From Bradyrhizobium macuxiense (lineage in GTDB: Bacteria > Pseudomonadota > Alphaproteobacteria > Rhizobiales > Xanthobacteraceae), in the NCBI RefSeq assembly GCF_001542415.1, contig NZ_LNCU01000036.1:172570-236569 (forward strand): a DNA stretch of 64,000 nucleotides, read 5' to 3'. A program made the position numbers and the translations under genes. Positions 1 through 9,251 of this stretch are shown here, one piece after another. The notes below the pieces were generated by a model. That model saw only the letters and a list, made by a program, of their open reading frames with translations. It was not told where the DNA came from and did no database searches. How positions within the stretch are numbered: the stretch's first letter is position 1; each line of letters starts with the position of its first letter.

Positions 1-1
1 G

Positions 2-1330
2 GGCCGCACGCCCGCCGGGACCGATATCGGCAAATATGCCGAGAGCGGCCAGCGCGACATTCCGCCGACCGCGCCGGAGGCGGTCACCGTGCCCGGTGCG
101 ATCGATGCCTGGTGCCGGCTGGTCGCCGATCACGGCAGCAAGTCGCTGGAGGAGATTTTCCGGCCTGCGATCGCGGCAGCCGAGCAAGGCTTTTGCGTCA
201 CGCCGCGGGTCGCCGAGGACTGGCGCCGCTTCCGCGCGCGGGTCGAGATCGACACCAACGCGGCGGCGCAGTTCCTTCCCGGAGGCGCGGCCCCCGCGGT
301 CGGCGATATCAGGACGCAACCGGCGCTGGGCCGAACCTTGGGCAACATCGCGCGGCACGGACGCGATGCCTTTTACGCAGGCGAGGCGGCCGATGAGATG
401 GTGAGCATCCTGCGCGGGCTCGGCGGCGCCCACATCGCGGATGATTTCGCCGCGCAGGCCTCCGACTATGTGCGCCCGATCTCGGCGCGCTACCACGATC
501 ACGACGTGATCGAGTGTCCGCCCAACGGGCAGGGCCTTGCCGCGCTGATGATCCTGCGCACGCTCGCAGGTTTCGACGTCGGCACGCTGTCGCAGGCCGA
601 CCGCATCCATCTGCTGGCGGAAGCGACCAAGGCGGCGTACCGCGCCCGCGACGCCTTCTGCGATCCCGCGACCAGCAACATCGATCCGGGCTCGTTCCTT
701 GCCGAGGATTACATCGCCGATATCCGCAGTCGCATCGACATGGCGCGTGCGTCGACGCCCGCGACCTGGGACGACATTGAGCATCGCGACACCGTCTACG
801 TCACCGTGGTCGACCGCGACCTCAACGCTGTCTCGCTGATCAATTCGCTGTTCTATCCGTTCGGCAGCGGCATCTATGCGCCGAAATCCGGCATCCTGCT
901 GCACAATCGCGGCTGGAGCTTTCGCGCCAGGCCGGGACACGCCAATTCGCTCGGGTCGCGCAAGCGCCCGATGCACACGATCATCCCGGGCCTGTTGCGC
1001 AAGGACGGCAAGACCGTGATGTCGTTCGGCGTGATGGGCGGGCATTACCAGGCCGCGGGCCATGCCAATCTGCTGTCCAACATCTTCGACATGAAGATGG
1101 ACCTTCAGGCCGCGGCGGAGGCGCCGCGCTCCTTTGCCTTCGACGGCGTGCTGTCGCTGGAGACGACGATTGCGCCCGCGACCCGCGACGAGCTGCGGGC
1201 GCGGGGACACGATGCGCGCTTCTCCGAGGAGCCGATCGGCGGCTGCCAGGCGATCCGCATCGACCACGCGCGCGGCGTCCTGTTCGGCGCGTCCGATCAC
1301 CGCAAGGACGGGTTGGCGCTGGGGTTCTGA
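2..1330 (+). CDS. Gamma-glutamyltransferase-like protein (5' truncated by window edge)
   Basis: The open frame runs in from the left edge, so the N-terminus is missing; 442 codons remain. Near the start is [10 protein letters not shown], the conserved early GGT motif. The [16 protein letters not shown] segment followed by FGSGI and GILLHNRG matches the GGT self-cleavage region; the Thr codon at 791-793 should be the nucleophile freed by autoproteolysis. Family members are made as one chain, cut into two subunits, and hydrolyse or transfer gamma-glutamyl groups, often in the periplasm. The substrate here is unknown, and some relatives are acylases or hydrolases. The amidohydrolase downstream suggests shared amide or peptide catabolism. 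Confidence 0.85.
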   Translation, partial: GRTPAGTDIGKYAESGQRDIPPTAPEAVTVPGAIDAWCRLVADHGSKSLEEIFRPAIAAAEQGFCVTPRVAEDWRRFRARVEIDTNAAAQFLPGGAAPAVGDIRTQPALGRTLGNIARHGRDAFYAGEAADEMVSILRGLGGAHIADDFAAQASDYVRPISARYHDHDVIECPPNGQGLAALMILRTLAGFDVGTLSQADRIHLLAEATKAAYRARDAFCDPATSNIDPGSFLAEDYIADIRSRIDMARASTPATWDDIEHRDTVYVTVVDRDLNAVSLINSLFYPFGSGIYAPKSGILLHNRGWSFRARPGHANSLGSRKRPMHTIIPGLLRKDGKTVMSFGVMGGHYQAAGHANLLSNIFDMKMDLQAAAEAPRSFAFDGVLSLETTIAPATRDELRARGHDARFSEEPIGGCQAIRIDHARGVLFGASDHRKDGLALGF

Positions 1331-1515
1331 GGCGAGATCCGCCACCTGCACTGCGGGAGCGGAGCGAGCATCCACCGGATGGTGGATTGTTCCGAACCGC
1401 GACTTGCCGAACCTTTTTGCTCAGGATGCCGGCCGGCCCGTCCGCGGATCTGCGGCCTCCGCTGCGTGTCCATCGGCGCCTGCCGACACGTATTTCAACC
1501 GGGAAGATGATGCAG

Positions 1516-3180
1516 ATGCACAAGAGCTTCGCCGACGCGGTGTTTCGCAACGGCCGGATCTACACGTCGAACCGAAAGCAACCCTGGGCGACATACGCTG
1601 CGGTGAAGGCTGGCCGGTTCGTCGCCGTCGGCGGGGAGCGCGACGTCGCGCCGTTGATCGGCGAGGGCACCGCGATCGTCGATCTCGGCGGGCGGATGGC
1701 GATGCCAGGGATCGTCGACATCCACAACCACATCATGATGGGCGGGCAGGCCGATCTCTACGAGCTGCGCTTCGCCTCCAGCGACAGCATTCCGCGGATC
1801 GCGGAGACGCTGCACAAGGCCGCATCCGCCGCGGCGCCCGGCGCCTGGATCGTCGGCGGTCAGTTCGGCAACAATCTGCTGAACGAGCTGAACACCGCGG
1901 AGTCCTTCGCGCTCTTGGATGCCGCATGCCTCGGGCATCCCGTCGTGCTGCGCGACGACAGCTATCACAACCGCTGGGCCAGCTCGGCGGCGCTGCGGCT
2001 CGCCGGCGTGAAGGCGGACTCGCCAAATCCGACCGACGGCGAGATCGGCCGTGACCTCAGGACCGGCACGCTCACCGGCGTGATGATCGAGGCTGCATCC
2101 GGCCTGGTGGAGCGGGCGCTCGCGGCGTCCGGCCACTATACGGCCGAGATGGACCGCGCTGCGGTGGCGCGCTCGATCTCGGTGCTGAACACCTATGGCG
2201 TCACTGCGTTCATCGACGCCGCCAGCATGCAGCCGATCATGGCAGCGCTGAAAGGGCTGGACGATCGCGGCGAGCTCACGGCGTGGGCGGTTTGCGCCAT
2301 GCCGGTGGTCGAACCTGGCTTCATGTTCGGCAAGGCGGGCGAGGAGCTGTTTGCGCTGCGCGAGGAGTATCGCGGCGCCCATGTGAAGCCCGATTATGTG
2401 AAGGTCTTCCTCGACGGCGTGCCCGGCGCCAAGACCGCGGCGTTCCATGAGCCTTATGTCGCTGACCCCGTGCGCGGCTGCTGCTTCCGCGGCGCGACCA
2501 TGCTGACCGTGCCGGATTTGATCCGCTGGCTCGGGCGCTGCGAGAAGCTCGGGCTCGCCGCCAAGATCCACTGCGCCGGCGATGCCGCAGTGACGCAGGC
2601 GCTCGATGCGATCGACGTCGTGCGCAGCTTCAATGGCCCGACCCATCTGATTCACCAAATCGCGCATGCGAGCTACATCGCGCCGGACGACGTGCCGCGC
2701 TTCGCCGAGCTCGGCGTTGCTGCCGATCTGTCGCCGATCATCTGGTATCCGACCATCTTCCTCGAGGCGCACAAGGCCGCGATGGGCGACGAGCGGGCGC
2801 AGCGCTTCTGGCCGAACAAGGATCTGAAGAACGCCGGTGCGCTGATGGCTGGCGGCTCGGACTGGCCGGTGATCCCGATCCCTGATCCCTGGCAGGGCAT
2901 CGAGGGCATGGTGACGCGGCAAAACCCGACCGGCGATTTTCCCGGGAAGTCGCTGTGGGCCGAGCAGGCGCTCGACCTTGCGACCGTGATCGACATCTAC
3001 ACCATCGACGCCGCGCGCGCGGCGGGGCTCGACCAGACCATCGGCTCGATCGAGATCGGCAAGTCGGCTGACCTGATCGTGCTCGACCAGATGATCTTCG
3101 ACATCCCGCCGGACCAGCTTGCCGACACGCGGGTCGAGATGACCTTCTTCGAGGGCCGCAAGGTGCACGAGCGGACGTGA
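1516..3180 (+). CDS. Amidohydrolase family protein (YtcJ-like)
   Basis: This 554-residue protein has the amidohydrolase metal site near its start: GIVDIHNHIMMGG places His70 and His72 as the first metal-binding pair. A later KIHCAGDAA segment supplies a further metal-site His, MAGGSDWPV gives the conserved late Asp, and the C-terminus GKSADLIVLD is the typical closing beta-sandwich. Length and layout fit the YtcJ group of exoenzyme-like metal hydrolases acting on amides or cyclic N-acyl compounds; the substrate is unknown. I chose the ATG at 1516 because GGGAAG sits nine bases upstream; ATGs at 1507 and 1510 and a longer frame from 1387 are less well placed. It ends four bases before the CobW-type GTPase. 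Confidence 0.85.
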   Translation: MHKSFADAVFRNGRIYTSNRKQPWATYAAVKAGRFVAVGGERDVAPLIGEGTAIVDLGGRMAMPGIVDIHNHIMMGGQADLYELRFASSDSIPRIAETLHKAASAAAPGAWIVGGQFGNNLLNELNTAESFALLDAACLGHPVVLRDDSYHNRWASSAALRLAGVKADSPNPTDGEIGRDLRTGTLTGVMIEAASGLVERALAASGHYTAEMDRAAVARSISVLNTYGVTAFIDAASMQPIMAALKGLDDRGELTAWAVCAMPVVEPGFMFGKAGEELFALREEYRGAHVKPDYVKVFLDGVPGAKTAAFHEPYVADPVRGCCFRGATMLTVPDLIRWLGRCEKLGLAAKIHCAGDAAVTQALDAIDVVRSFNGPTHLIHQIAHASYIAPDDVPRFAELGVAADLSPIIWYPTIFLEAHKAAMGDERAQRFWPNKDLKNAGALMAGGSDWPVIPIPDPWQGIEGMVTRQNPTGDFPGKSLWAEQALDLATVIDIYTIDAARAAGLDQTIGSIEIGKSADLIVLDQMIFDIPPDQLADTRVEMTFFEGRKVHERT

Positions 3181-3184
3181 AGCG

Positions 3185-4273
<1,089 letters not shown>

Positions 4274-4311
4274 GGCAACGAATATTGCAACGATTGGTCA
4301 GGGAGAGGGAC

Positions 4312-5631
4312 ATGACTGAGAATTCAAAGACGACATCACCAACGGCCGGCCGGCTCAACCGGCGCACGCTGCTGAAGGCGGCGGGCGCGACCGGCCTTGC
4401 GTCCGCGATGAACGTGCCGCTGGTCAACATAGCGCGTGCCGCCAGCAACACGATCAAGATCGGCTGGGTCGGGTGCCTCTCCGGTGTCCGCGCGCCGTTC
4501 GCCGAGCCGGACACCTGGATCCACGAGCGCATCAAGACCCGCCTCAAGGACGGGCTGAAGATCGGCGGCAAGACCTATCAGGTCGAGTTCGTCTTCAAGG
4601 ACAATCAATCCGACCCGAACCGGTCGTCGGTCGTGGCGAGCGAACTGGTGCTGCGCGAGAAGTGCGACCTGATCCTGATCGAAGACGGCGACGCGCAGGC
4701 GCCGGTGCAGGAGCTGGCCGACGCCCGCGGCATTCCCTCGATCTCGACCATGGTGCCGTGGCAGGGCTGGATGTTCCCGCGCAAGGGCACACCGGACAAG
4801 GGCTTCCCCTACAGCTTCCACTTCTTCTGGGGCGCCGACGATGTCGTGAAGAATTTTCTCGGCATGTGGCAATCGGTCGACACCAACAAGAAGGTCGGTA
4901 CGCTCTACATCGACAATCCGGCCGGTCAGGCCTTCTCCGATCCCAAGGTCGGTCTGCCCGGCGGCATTACCAAGGCCGGTTACCAGGAGTTCTCGGCCGG
5001 CAAGTTTCAGATCGCGACCGATGACTTCACCAACCAGGTCTCCGCCTTCAAGAACGACGGCGTCGATATCGTCTCCGGCTTCACCTACGGCAATCACTGG
5101 GTGACGCTGTGGAATCAGGCGGCACAGGCCGGCTTCAAGCCGCAGATCTGCACGGTGGCGGCGGCGTTCCTGTTTCCGAGCGCGGTGAATGCACTGGGCG
5201 ATCGCGGTGACGGCATGTCGAGTGAGGTGTGGTGGACGCCGGCCTATCCGTTCAAGTCGTCGTTGACCGGCCAGAGCGCCGCCGAGCTCGCCGCCGAGTG
5301 GGAGAAGACCACCGGCAAACAATGGACTCAACCGATCGGCTACGCCCATGCCCTGTGGGAGGTCGCGCTTGCGGCCTTGCAGAACAGCGATCCCAAGGAC
5401 AAGAACTCCCTGCGCAACGCGATCGCGGGGCTCGACATGGAGACCGTCGTCGGGCAGGTCAAGTTCAAGGATAGCCCGATCAAGAGCGTCGCCGTGACCT
5501 CGCTGTCGGGCGGCCAATGGCGCAAAAGCAAGGGCGGCAAGTCGAAATACGAGCTGCTCATCGTCCACAACGGCACGGCCCCGTTCATCCCGAAGCAGGC
5601 CGACCTCCAGTTGCTCTCAAAGCTGAGTTGA
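4312..5631 (+). CDS. ABC transporter substrate-binding protein, Liv/HAAT type
   Basis: This 439-residue periplasmic binding protein belongs to the branched-chain amino acid/amide (HAAT) group. The ATG at 4312 has AGGGAGAGGGA just upstream; an upstream in-frame extension to 4222 overlaps the GTPase and is rejected. The N-terminus carries a twin-arginine signal, RRTLLKAAG at residues 17-25, then a hydrophobic stretch and a likely cut after ARA near residue 44, so export as a folded protein by Tat is predicted. IKIGWVGCLSG opens the mature type I binding fold. The four other transporter parts follow in the same direction. The ligand cannot be read from sequence; the neighbours suggest an amide or amino compound. 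Confidence 0.88.
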   Translation: MTENSKTTSPTAGRLNRRTLLKAAGATGLASAMNVPLVNIARAASNTIKIGWVGCLSGVRAPFAEPDTWIHERIKTRLKDGLKIGGKTYQVEFVFKDNQSDPNRSSVVASELVLREKCDLILIEDGDAQAPVQELADARGIPSISTMVPWQGWMFPRKGTPDKGFPYSFHFFWGADDVVKNFLGMWQSVDTNKKVGTLYIDNPAGQAFSDPKVGLPGGITKAGYQEFSAGKFQIATDDFTNQVSAFKNDGVDIVSGFTYGNHWVTLWNQAAQAGFKPQICTVAAAFLFPSAVNALGDRGDGMSSEVWWTPAYPFKSSLTGQSAAELAAEWEKTTGKQWTQPIGYAHALWEVALAALQNSDPKDKNSLRNAIAGLDMETVVGQVKFKDSPIKSVAVTSLSGGQWRKSKGGKSKYELLIVHNGTAPFIPKQADLQLLSKLS

Positions 5632-5632
5632 G

Positions 5633-6364
5633 ATGGCACCGCTTCTGCGCGTCAGCGGGCTGTCCAAGCGCTTCGGCGAGATCATCGTCGCCGACGGCGT
5701 CAGCTTCGAGCTGGCGCGCGGCGAGTGCCTGGGCGTGATCGGCCCCAACGGCGCCGGCAAGAGCTCGCTGCTGAACCTGATTGTCGGCCTGCTCTCGGCC
5801 GACGGCGGGTCGATCTTGCTGGACGGCAAGGAGATCACCGGCCTGCCGCCGCATCGCAGGGCGCGCATGGGCCTGGGGCGGGCGTTCCAGATCCCGCAAC
5901 CGTTCCCGCATCTGTCGGTCTATGAGAACGCGCTCGCGGCTGCATCCTTCGGTGCGGGCTTGCACGGCGAGGCAGCATCGACCTGGACCATGGAGGTGCT
6001 GCAGCGGACCGGGCTCGACGCCAAGGCCGACAAGCTTGCCGGGGCGTTGCCGCTGATCGACCGCAAGCGGCTGGAATTCGCCAAGGCGCTGGCTTCCAAG
6101 CCGGCGCTGATCCTGCTCGACGAGATCGCTGCGGGGCTAACCGAGCCCGAGGTCGAGCGCCTGGTCGCGATCATCCAGACGGTCAAGGCCGATCACGCGA
6201 TCATCTGGATCGAGCACATTCCGCACGCGCTGCGCGCGGCGTCCGATCGCATCCTGGTGCTCAATTTCGGCCGCAAGGTTCTGGAGGGACCGCCCTCCGA
6301 AGTCATGGACAGCGCCGTCGTGCGCGAAATCTATATGGGACTGAAGGCCGATGGCGTTACTTGA
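5633..6364 (+). CDS. livG: ABC transporter ATP-binding protein, LivG type
   Basis: This 243-residue ATPase begins one base after the binding-protein stop. Walker A is GPNGAGKS at residues 37-44 and Walker B is LILLDEIAAGL. The usual LSGGQ signature is replaced by LPLIDRKRLE at about residue 139, a divergent form that I believe occurs in a LivG subgroup. It overlaps the next ATPase gene by 14 bases, implying coupled translation of the two nucleotide-binding subunits. It should power import of the HAAT-type ligand at the inner membrane. Confidence 0.88.
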   Translation: MAPLLRVSGLSKRFGEIIVADGVSFELARGECLGVIGPNGAGKSSLLNLIVGLLSADGGSILLDGKEITGLPPHRRARMGLGRAFQIPQPFPHLSVYENALAAASFGAGLHGEAASTWTMEVLQRTGLDAKADKLAGALPLIDRKRLEFAKALASKPALILLDEIAAGLTEPEVERLVAIIQTVKADHAIIWIEHIPHALRAASDRILVLNFGRKVLEGPPSEVMDSAVVREIYMGLKADGVT

Positions 6365-7049
6365 CGTGAGTGGCCTGCAGATCTTCTACGGCGATCTCCA
6401 GGCGGTGTTCGACATGAGCTTCACCGTCGCGGACGGCGAGGCCGTCGCGCTTGTCGGCGCCAACGGCGCGGGCAAGTCGACGTTCCTGAAAGCCCTGGTC
6501 GGGTTGAACGAGGAACGAAAGGGCGCGGTGCATTTCGACGGCGTCGACATCTCGCAGATGCCGGCGGAAGAGGTGTCGCGGCTCGGCCTGATCATGGTGC
6601 CCGAGGGCCGGCTGCTGTTCGACTCGCTGACCGTCGAGGAAAACCTGCTGATGGGCACCGTGAACCGGCGCTCCGGGAGCTGGACGCTGCGCCGGGTGTT
6701 CGACCTGTTTCCGATCCTCGAAGAGCGGCGGCGGATGTTTCCGGGGCAGCTTTCCGGCGGCCAGCAACAGATGGCGGCGATCGGCCGTGCCCTGATGTCG
6801 AATCCAAAGCTGCTGCTGTGCGACGAGATTTCGCTCGGGCTTGCGCCCGTCGTGGTGGAGCAGATCTATCGCTCGTTTGCGGATATCCGCCGCGAGGGCG
6901 CCGCGGTGGTGCTCGTGGAGCAGGATGTCAAGCGGGCGCTCGCGACGTCGGAGCGGATCTATTGCCTGCTGAAGGGACGGGTGTCGCTGACCGGGCCGGC
7001 GCAAGGCTTGCAACCCGAGCAACTGACGCATGCCTATTTCGGCAATTAG
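6351..7049 (+). CDS. livF: ABC transporter ATP-binding protein, LivF type
   Basis: This 232-residue ATPase has Walker A GANGAGKST, a normal LSGGQQQ signature and Walker B LLLCDEISLGL, with the LAPVVVEQIY segment diagnostic of LivF. Its start lies inside the end of livG. Together they form the asymmetric ATPase pair of a HAAT importer, this subunit carrying the canonical signature and its partner a degenerate one. The permease genes follow only after a 245-base gap filled with hairpins. Confidence 0.9.
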   Translation: MALLDVSGLQIFYGDLQAVFDMSFTVADGEAVALVGANGAGKSTFLKALVGLNEERKGAVHFDGVDISQMPAEEVSRLGLIMVPEGRLLFDSLTVEENLLMGTVNRRSGSWTLRRVFDLFPILEERRRMFPGQLSGGQQQMAAIGRALMSNPKLLLCDEISLGLAPVVVEQIYRSFADIRREGAAVVLVEQDVKRALATSERIYCLLKGRVSLTGPAQGLQPEQLTHAYFGN

Positions 7050-7097
7050 TGAGAAGTACGATGAGATCACTCCAGCCAGCTTCCGTGCGGGCGGTTC

Positions 7098-7227
7098 ACC
7101 TCTCCTCCTGTGGGAGAGGTCGGATCGCATCGTCAGATGCGATCCGGGTGAGGGGTTACGCCCTCTCGTGGGACCTGAACACCCTCACCCAGCGCTTGGC
7201 GCCGACCTCTCCCCAAAGGGGAGAGGT
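7098..7227. repeat. Array of four intergenic inverted repeats inside the liv operon
   Basis: Four stem-loops follow one another: ACCTCTCC/GGAGAGGT at 7098-7105 and 7113-7120; an 11-bp perfect stem CGGATCGCATC/GATGCGATCCG at 7121-7131 and 7136-7146 with a four-base loop; GGGTGAGGG/CCCTCACCC at 7146-7154 and 7182-7190; and a 10-bp perfect stem ACCTCTCCCC/GGGGAGAGGT at 7205-7214 and 7218-7227 with an AAA loop. The first and last stems share sequence, as in the composite palindromic elements scattered between genes in Bradyrhizobium. It fills most of the livF-livH gap (7050-7294) and could slow exonucleases or trim read-through into the permeases. Confidence 0.85.
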
Positions 7228-7294
7228 GATGCTTGTGGAGAGGCCGGTGCACACAAAACGCATCTGGCGCATTTTGACGACGGACCGGTGAGAC

Positions 7295-8161
7295 ATGATC
7301 TGGGTTGAGACGTTGATCAATGGAGCCCTGCTGGGCGGCCTTTATGCGTTGCTCGGCATCGGACTGGCGCTGGTGTTCGGCGTGATGCGCGTCGTCAATA
7401 TCGCGCATGGCGAGTTCATGGTGCTGAGCGCGTTCTGCGCGGTGTTCCTCGCCAATCTGTTTCCCACAGTGCCGCCGCTGTTGATGCTGATCCCGGTGAT
7501 TGCGCTGTCCTTTGCGGTTGGATGGATCTATCAGGCCGTCATCGTCAACCGGGTCGTGACGTCGCCGGATCCGCTGTCGCCGTTGCTGCTCACCTTCGGC
7601 GTGTCGGTGATCCTGCGCAACGTGATGGTCGAGGTGTTCGGCGCCGACGTGCGCAGCCTCCAGGTCGGTGAGCTCTCGCGCGCCAGCCTCGAAATCGGCG
7701 GCCTGAACATCGGCATCATGCCGCTGCTGACGCTGGTGCTGGCTGCACTGCTGTTCATGGTCCTGCAGCTGATCCTGCGCCATACAGAATTCGGGCGGAT
7801 TGTGCGGGCGACCGCCGACAGGCGCGACATCGTCCGCCTGTCGGGGGTCAAGCCCGATCGCGTCTATAATTACGTCATGGGCCTGTCGCTGGCGCTTGGC
7901 GCGATCGGCGGCGTGCTGCTCGCGGTGCGTTCGAGCTTCACGCCGTTCTCGGGGGCCGAGCGGCTCCTGATCGCATTCGAGGTGGTCGTGCTCGGCGGGC
8001 TCGGGTCGTTCTGGGGCGCGTTGCTCGGCGGCATTGCGCTCGGCATGGCGCAGCTGATCGGGTTGAAGATCGATCCGAATGCCGGGCTGCTCTATGCGCA
8101 TCTGCTGTTCTTCATCATGTTGCTGATCAGGCCGTCGGGCCTCGTGGCGAGCAAGGTGTGA
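7295..8161 (+). CDS. livH: ABC transporter permease, LivH type
   Basis: This 288-residue inner-membrane protein is almost wholly hydrophobic, with about eight predicted helices. The opening LINGALLGGLYALLGIGLALVFGVMRVVNIAHGEF is the hallmark start of LivH permeases, and GGLGSFWGALLGG near residue 230 is the conserved coupling region. It pairs with the LivM-type permease, which begins six bases after its stop. Both are needed to form the translocation pore. Confidence 0.9.
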   Translation: MIWVETLINGALLGGLYALLGIGLALVFGVMRVVNIAHGEFMVLSAFCAVFLANLFPTVPPLLMLIPVIALSFAVGWIYQAVIVNRVVTSPDPLSPLLLTFGVSVILRNVMVEVFGADVRSLQVGELSRASLEIGGLNIGIMPLLTLVLAALLFMVLQLILRHTEFGRIVRATADRRDIVRLSGVKPDRVYNYVMGLSLALGAIGGVLLAVRSSFTPFSGAERLLIAFEVVVLGGLGSFWGALLGGIALGMAQLIGLKIDPNAGLLYAHLLFFIMLLIRPSGLVASKV

Positions 8162-8166
8162 CGCCG

Positions 8167-9186
8167 ATGCCGACACGCACGATTCTCGCAGCAACTGGCC
8201 TTGTCCTGGTCGCCGTGGTCGCCGGCGCGCCCTTCGTGCTCAACGAGGGCTTTCTGCGGCTCGCCACCGAGTGCCTGCTGCTGCTGACGATGGCGCAGAT
8301 GTGGAACCTGCTCGCCGGCTATGCCGGGCTGGTGTCGCTCGGCCATCAGGTCTTCATCGCCTTCGGCGCCTATGCGCTGTTCCTGACGTCCGGATGGCTC
8401 GAGGTCAATCCGGTCTGGGTGCTGCCGGTGGCACCGCTGGTTGCGGCCGCCGTCGCCGCCATCATCGCCTTTCCGCTGTTTCGGCTGCGTGACGCCTATT
8501 TCTCGATCGCGATCTGGGTGTTCGCCGAGATCATCGGCGCGTTCACGATGAAATCGCAAGCCGTTGGCGGCACGTCGGGGGTGCCGCTCGCCACCAGCGA
8601 GCTGATCGATTTCGACTGGTTCGAGCCGATCATGTTCTGGCTGGCGGGGGGCCTGACGCTGGTCACCATCGCGGCGCTCTACAGATTGATGACCTCGAGC
8701 TTCGGGCTGGGCTTGATGAGCGTGCGTGACAACGATCTGGCCGCGATGAGCGTCGGCGTCGACGTCCAGCACAACCGCTTCGTCGCCTTCGTGCTGTCGG
8801 CGGCGGGATGTGGCCTCGCCGGTGCGCTCAGCTTCATGGGCAATCTGTTCATCGCGCCGCTCGCGGCGTTCGACGTCAACTGGTCCGTCTACATGATGTT
8901 CATCGTTATCATCGGCGGCATCGGCACGCTCGAAGGTCCGATCCTCGGCGTCGTCATCTTCTTCGGCCTGCGCGAGCTGATGACCGGGCCGCTCGGGCTG
9001 ACGGGCGGATGGTATCTGGTTGGGCTCGGCGTCATCGCCGTCATCGTCATGATCGTAGCCCCGCGTGGGATCTGGCCGGCGCTCCGCGACCGTATCGGGG
9101 TGCGCCTCCTCGATGTCCACCGCACTGCGCCGCGTCCTGCCGCAGCCTCAGTCCTGCCGAGCGTCTCGGAACAGACGGCGGGATGA
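8167..9186 (+). CDS. livM: ABC transporter permease, LivM type
   Basis: This 339-residue membrane protein shows LivM features: LLTMAQMWNLLAGYAGLVSLGHQVFIAFGAY early, RLRDAYFSIAIWVFAEI in the middle, and IGGIGTLEGPILG in the coupling region. I place the start at the ATG at 8167, which has AAGGTG eight bases upstream; a GTG at 8158 overlapping the livH stop is the alternative. It completes a five-gene importer. The gene stops about 65 bases before the amine oxidase. Confidence 0.9.
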   Translation: MPTRTILAATGLVLVAVVAGAPFVLNEGFLRLATECLLLLTMAQMWNLLAGYAGLVSLGHQVFIAFGAYALFLTSGWLEVNPVWVLPVAPLVAAAVAAIIAFPLFRLRDAYFSIAIWVFAEIIGAFTMKSQAVGGTSGVPLATSELIDFDWFEPIMFWLAGGLTLVTIAALYRLMTSSFGLGLMSVRDNDLAAMSVGVDVQHNRFVAFVLSAAGCGLAGALSFMGNLFIAPLAAFDVNWSVYMMFIVIIGGIGTLEGPILGVVIFFGLRELMTGPLGLTGGWYLVGLGVIAVIVMIVAPRGIWPALRDRIGVRLLDVHRTAPRPAAASVLPSVSEQTAG

Positions 9187-9251
9187 GCGGAGACTTCATG
9201 CCGCCGCCTTTGCCTGTATGCTGGCGACAGCAGCTTTGAGGAGAGGGCGGA

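Noticed and set aside
7030-7308. Short frames through the liv intergenic array
   Set aside because: They translate palindromic repeats and overlap the livH start; no coding signal is visible.
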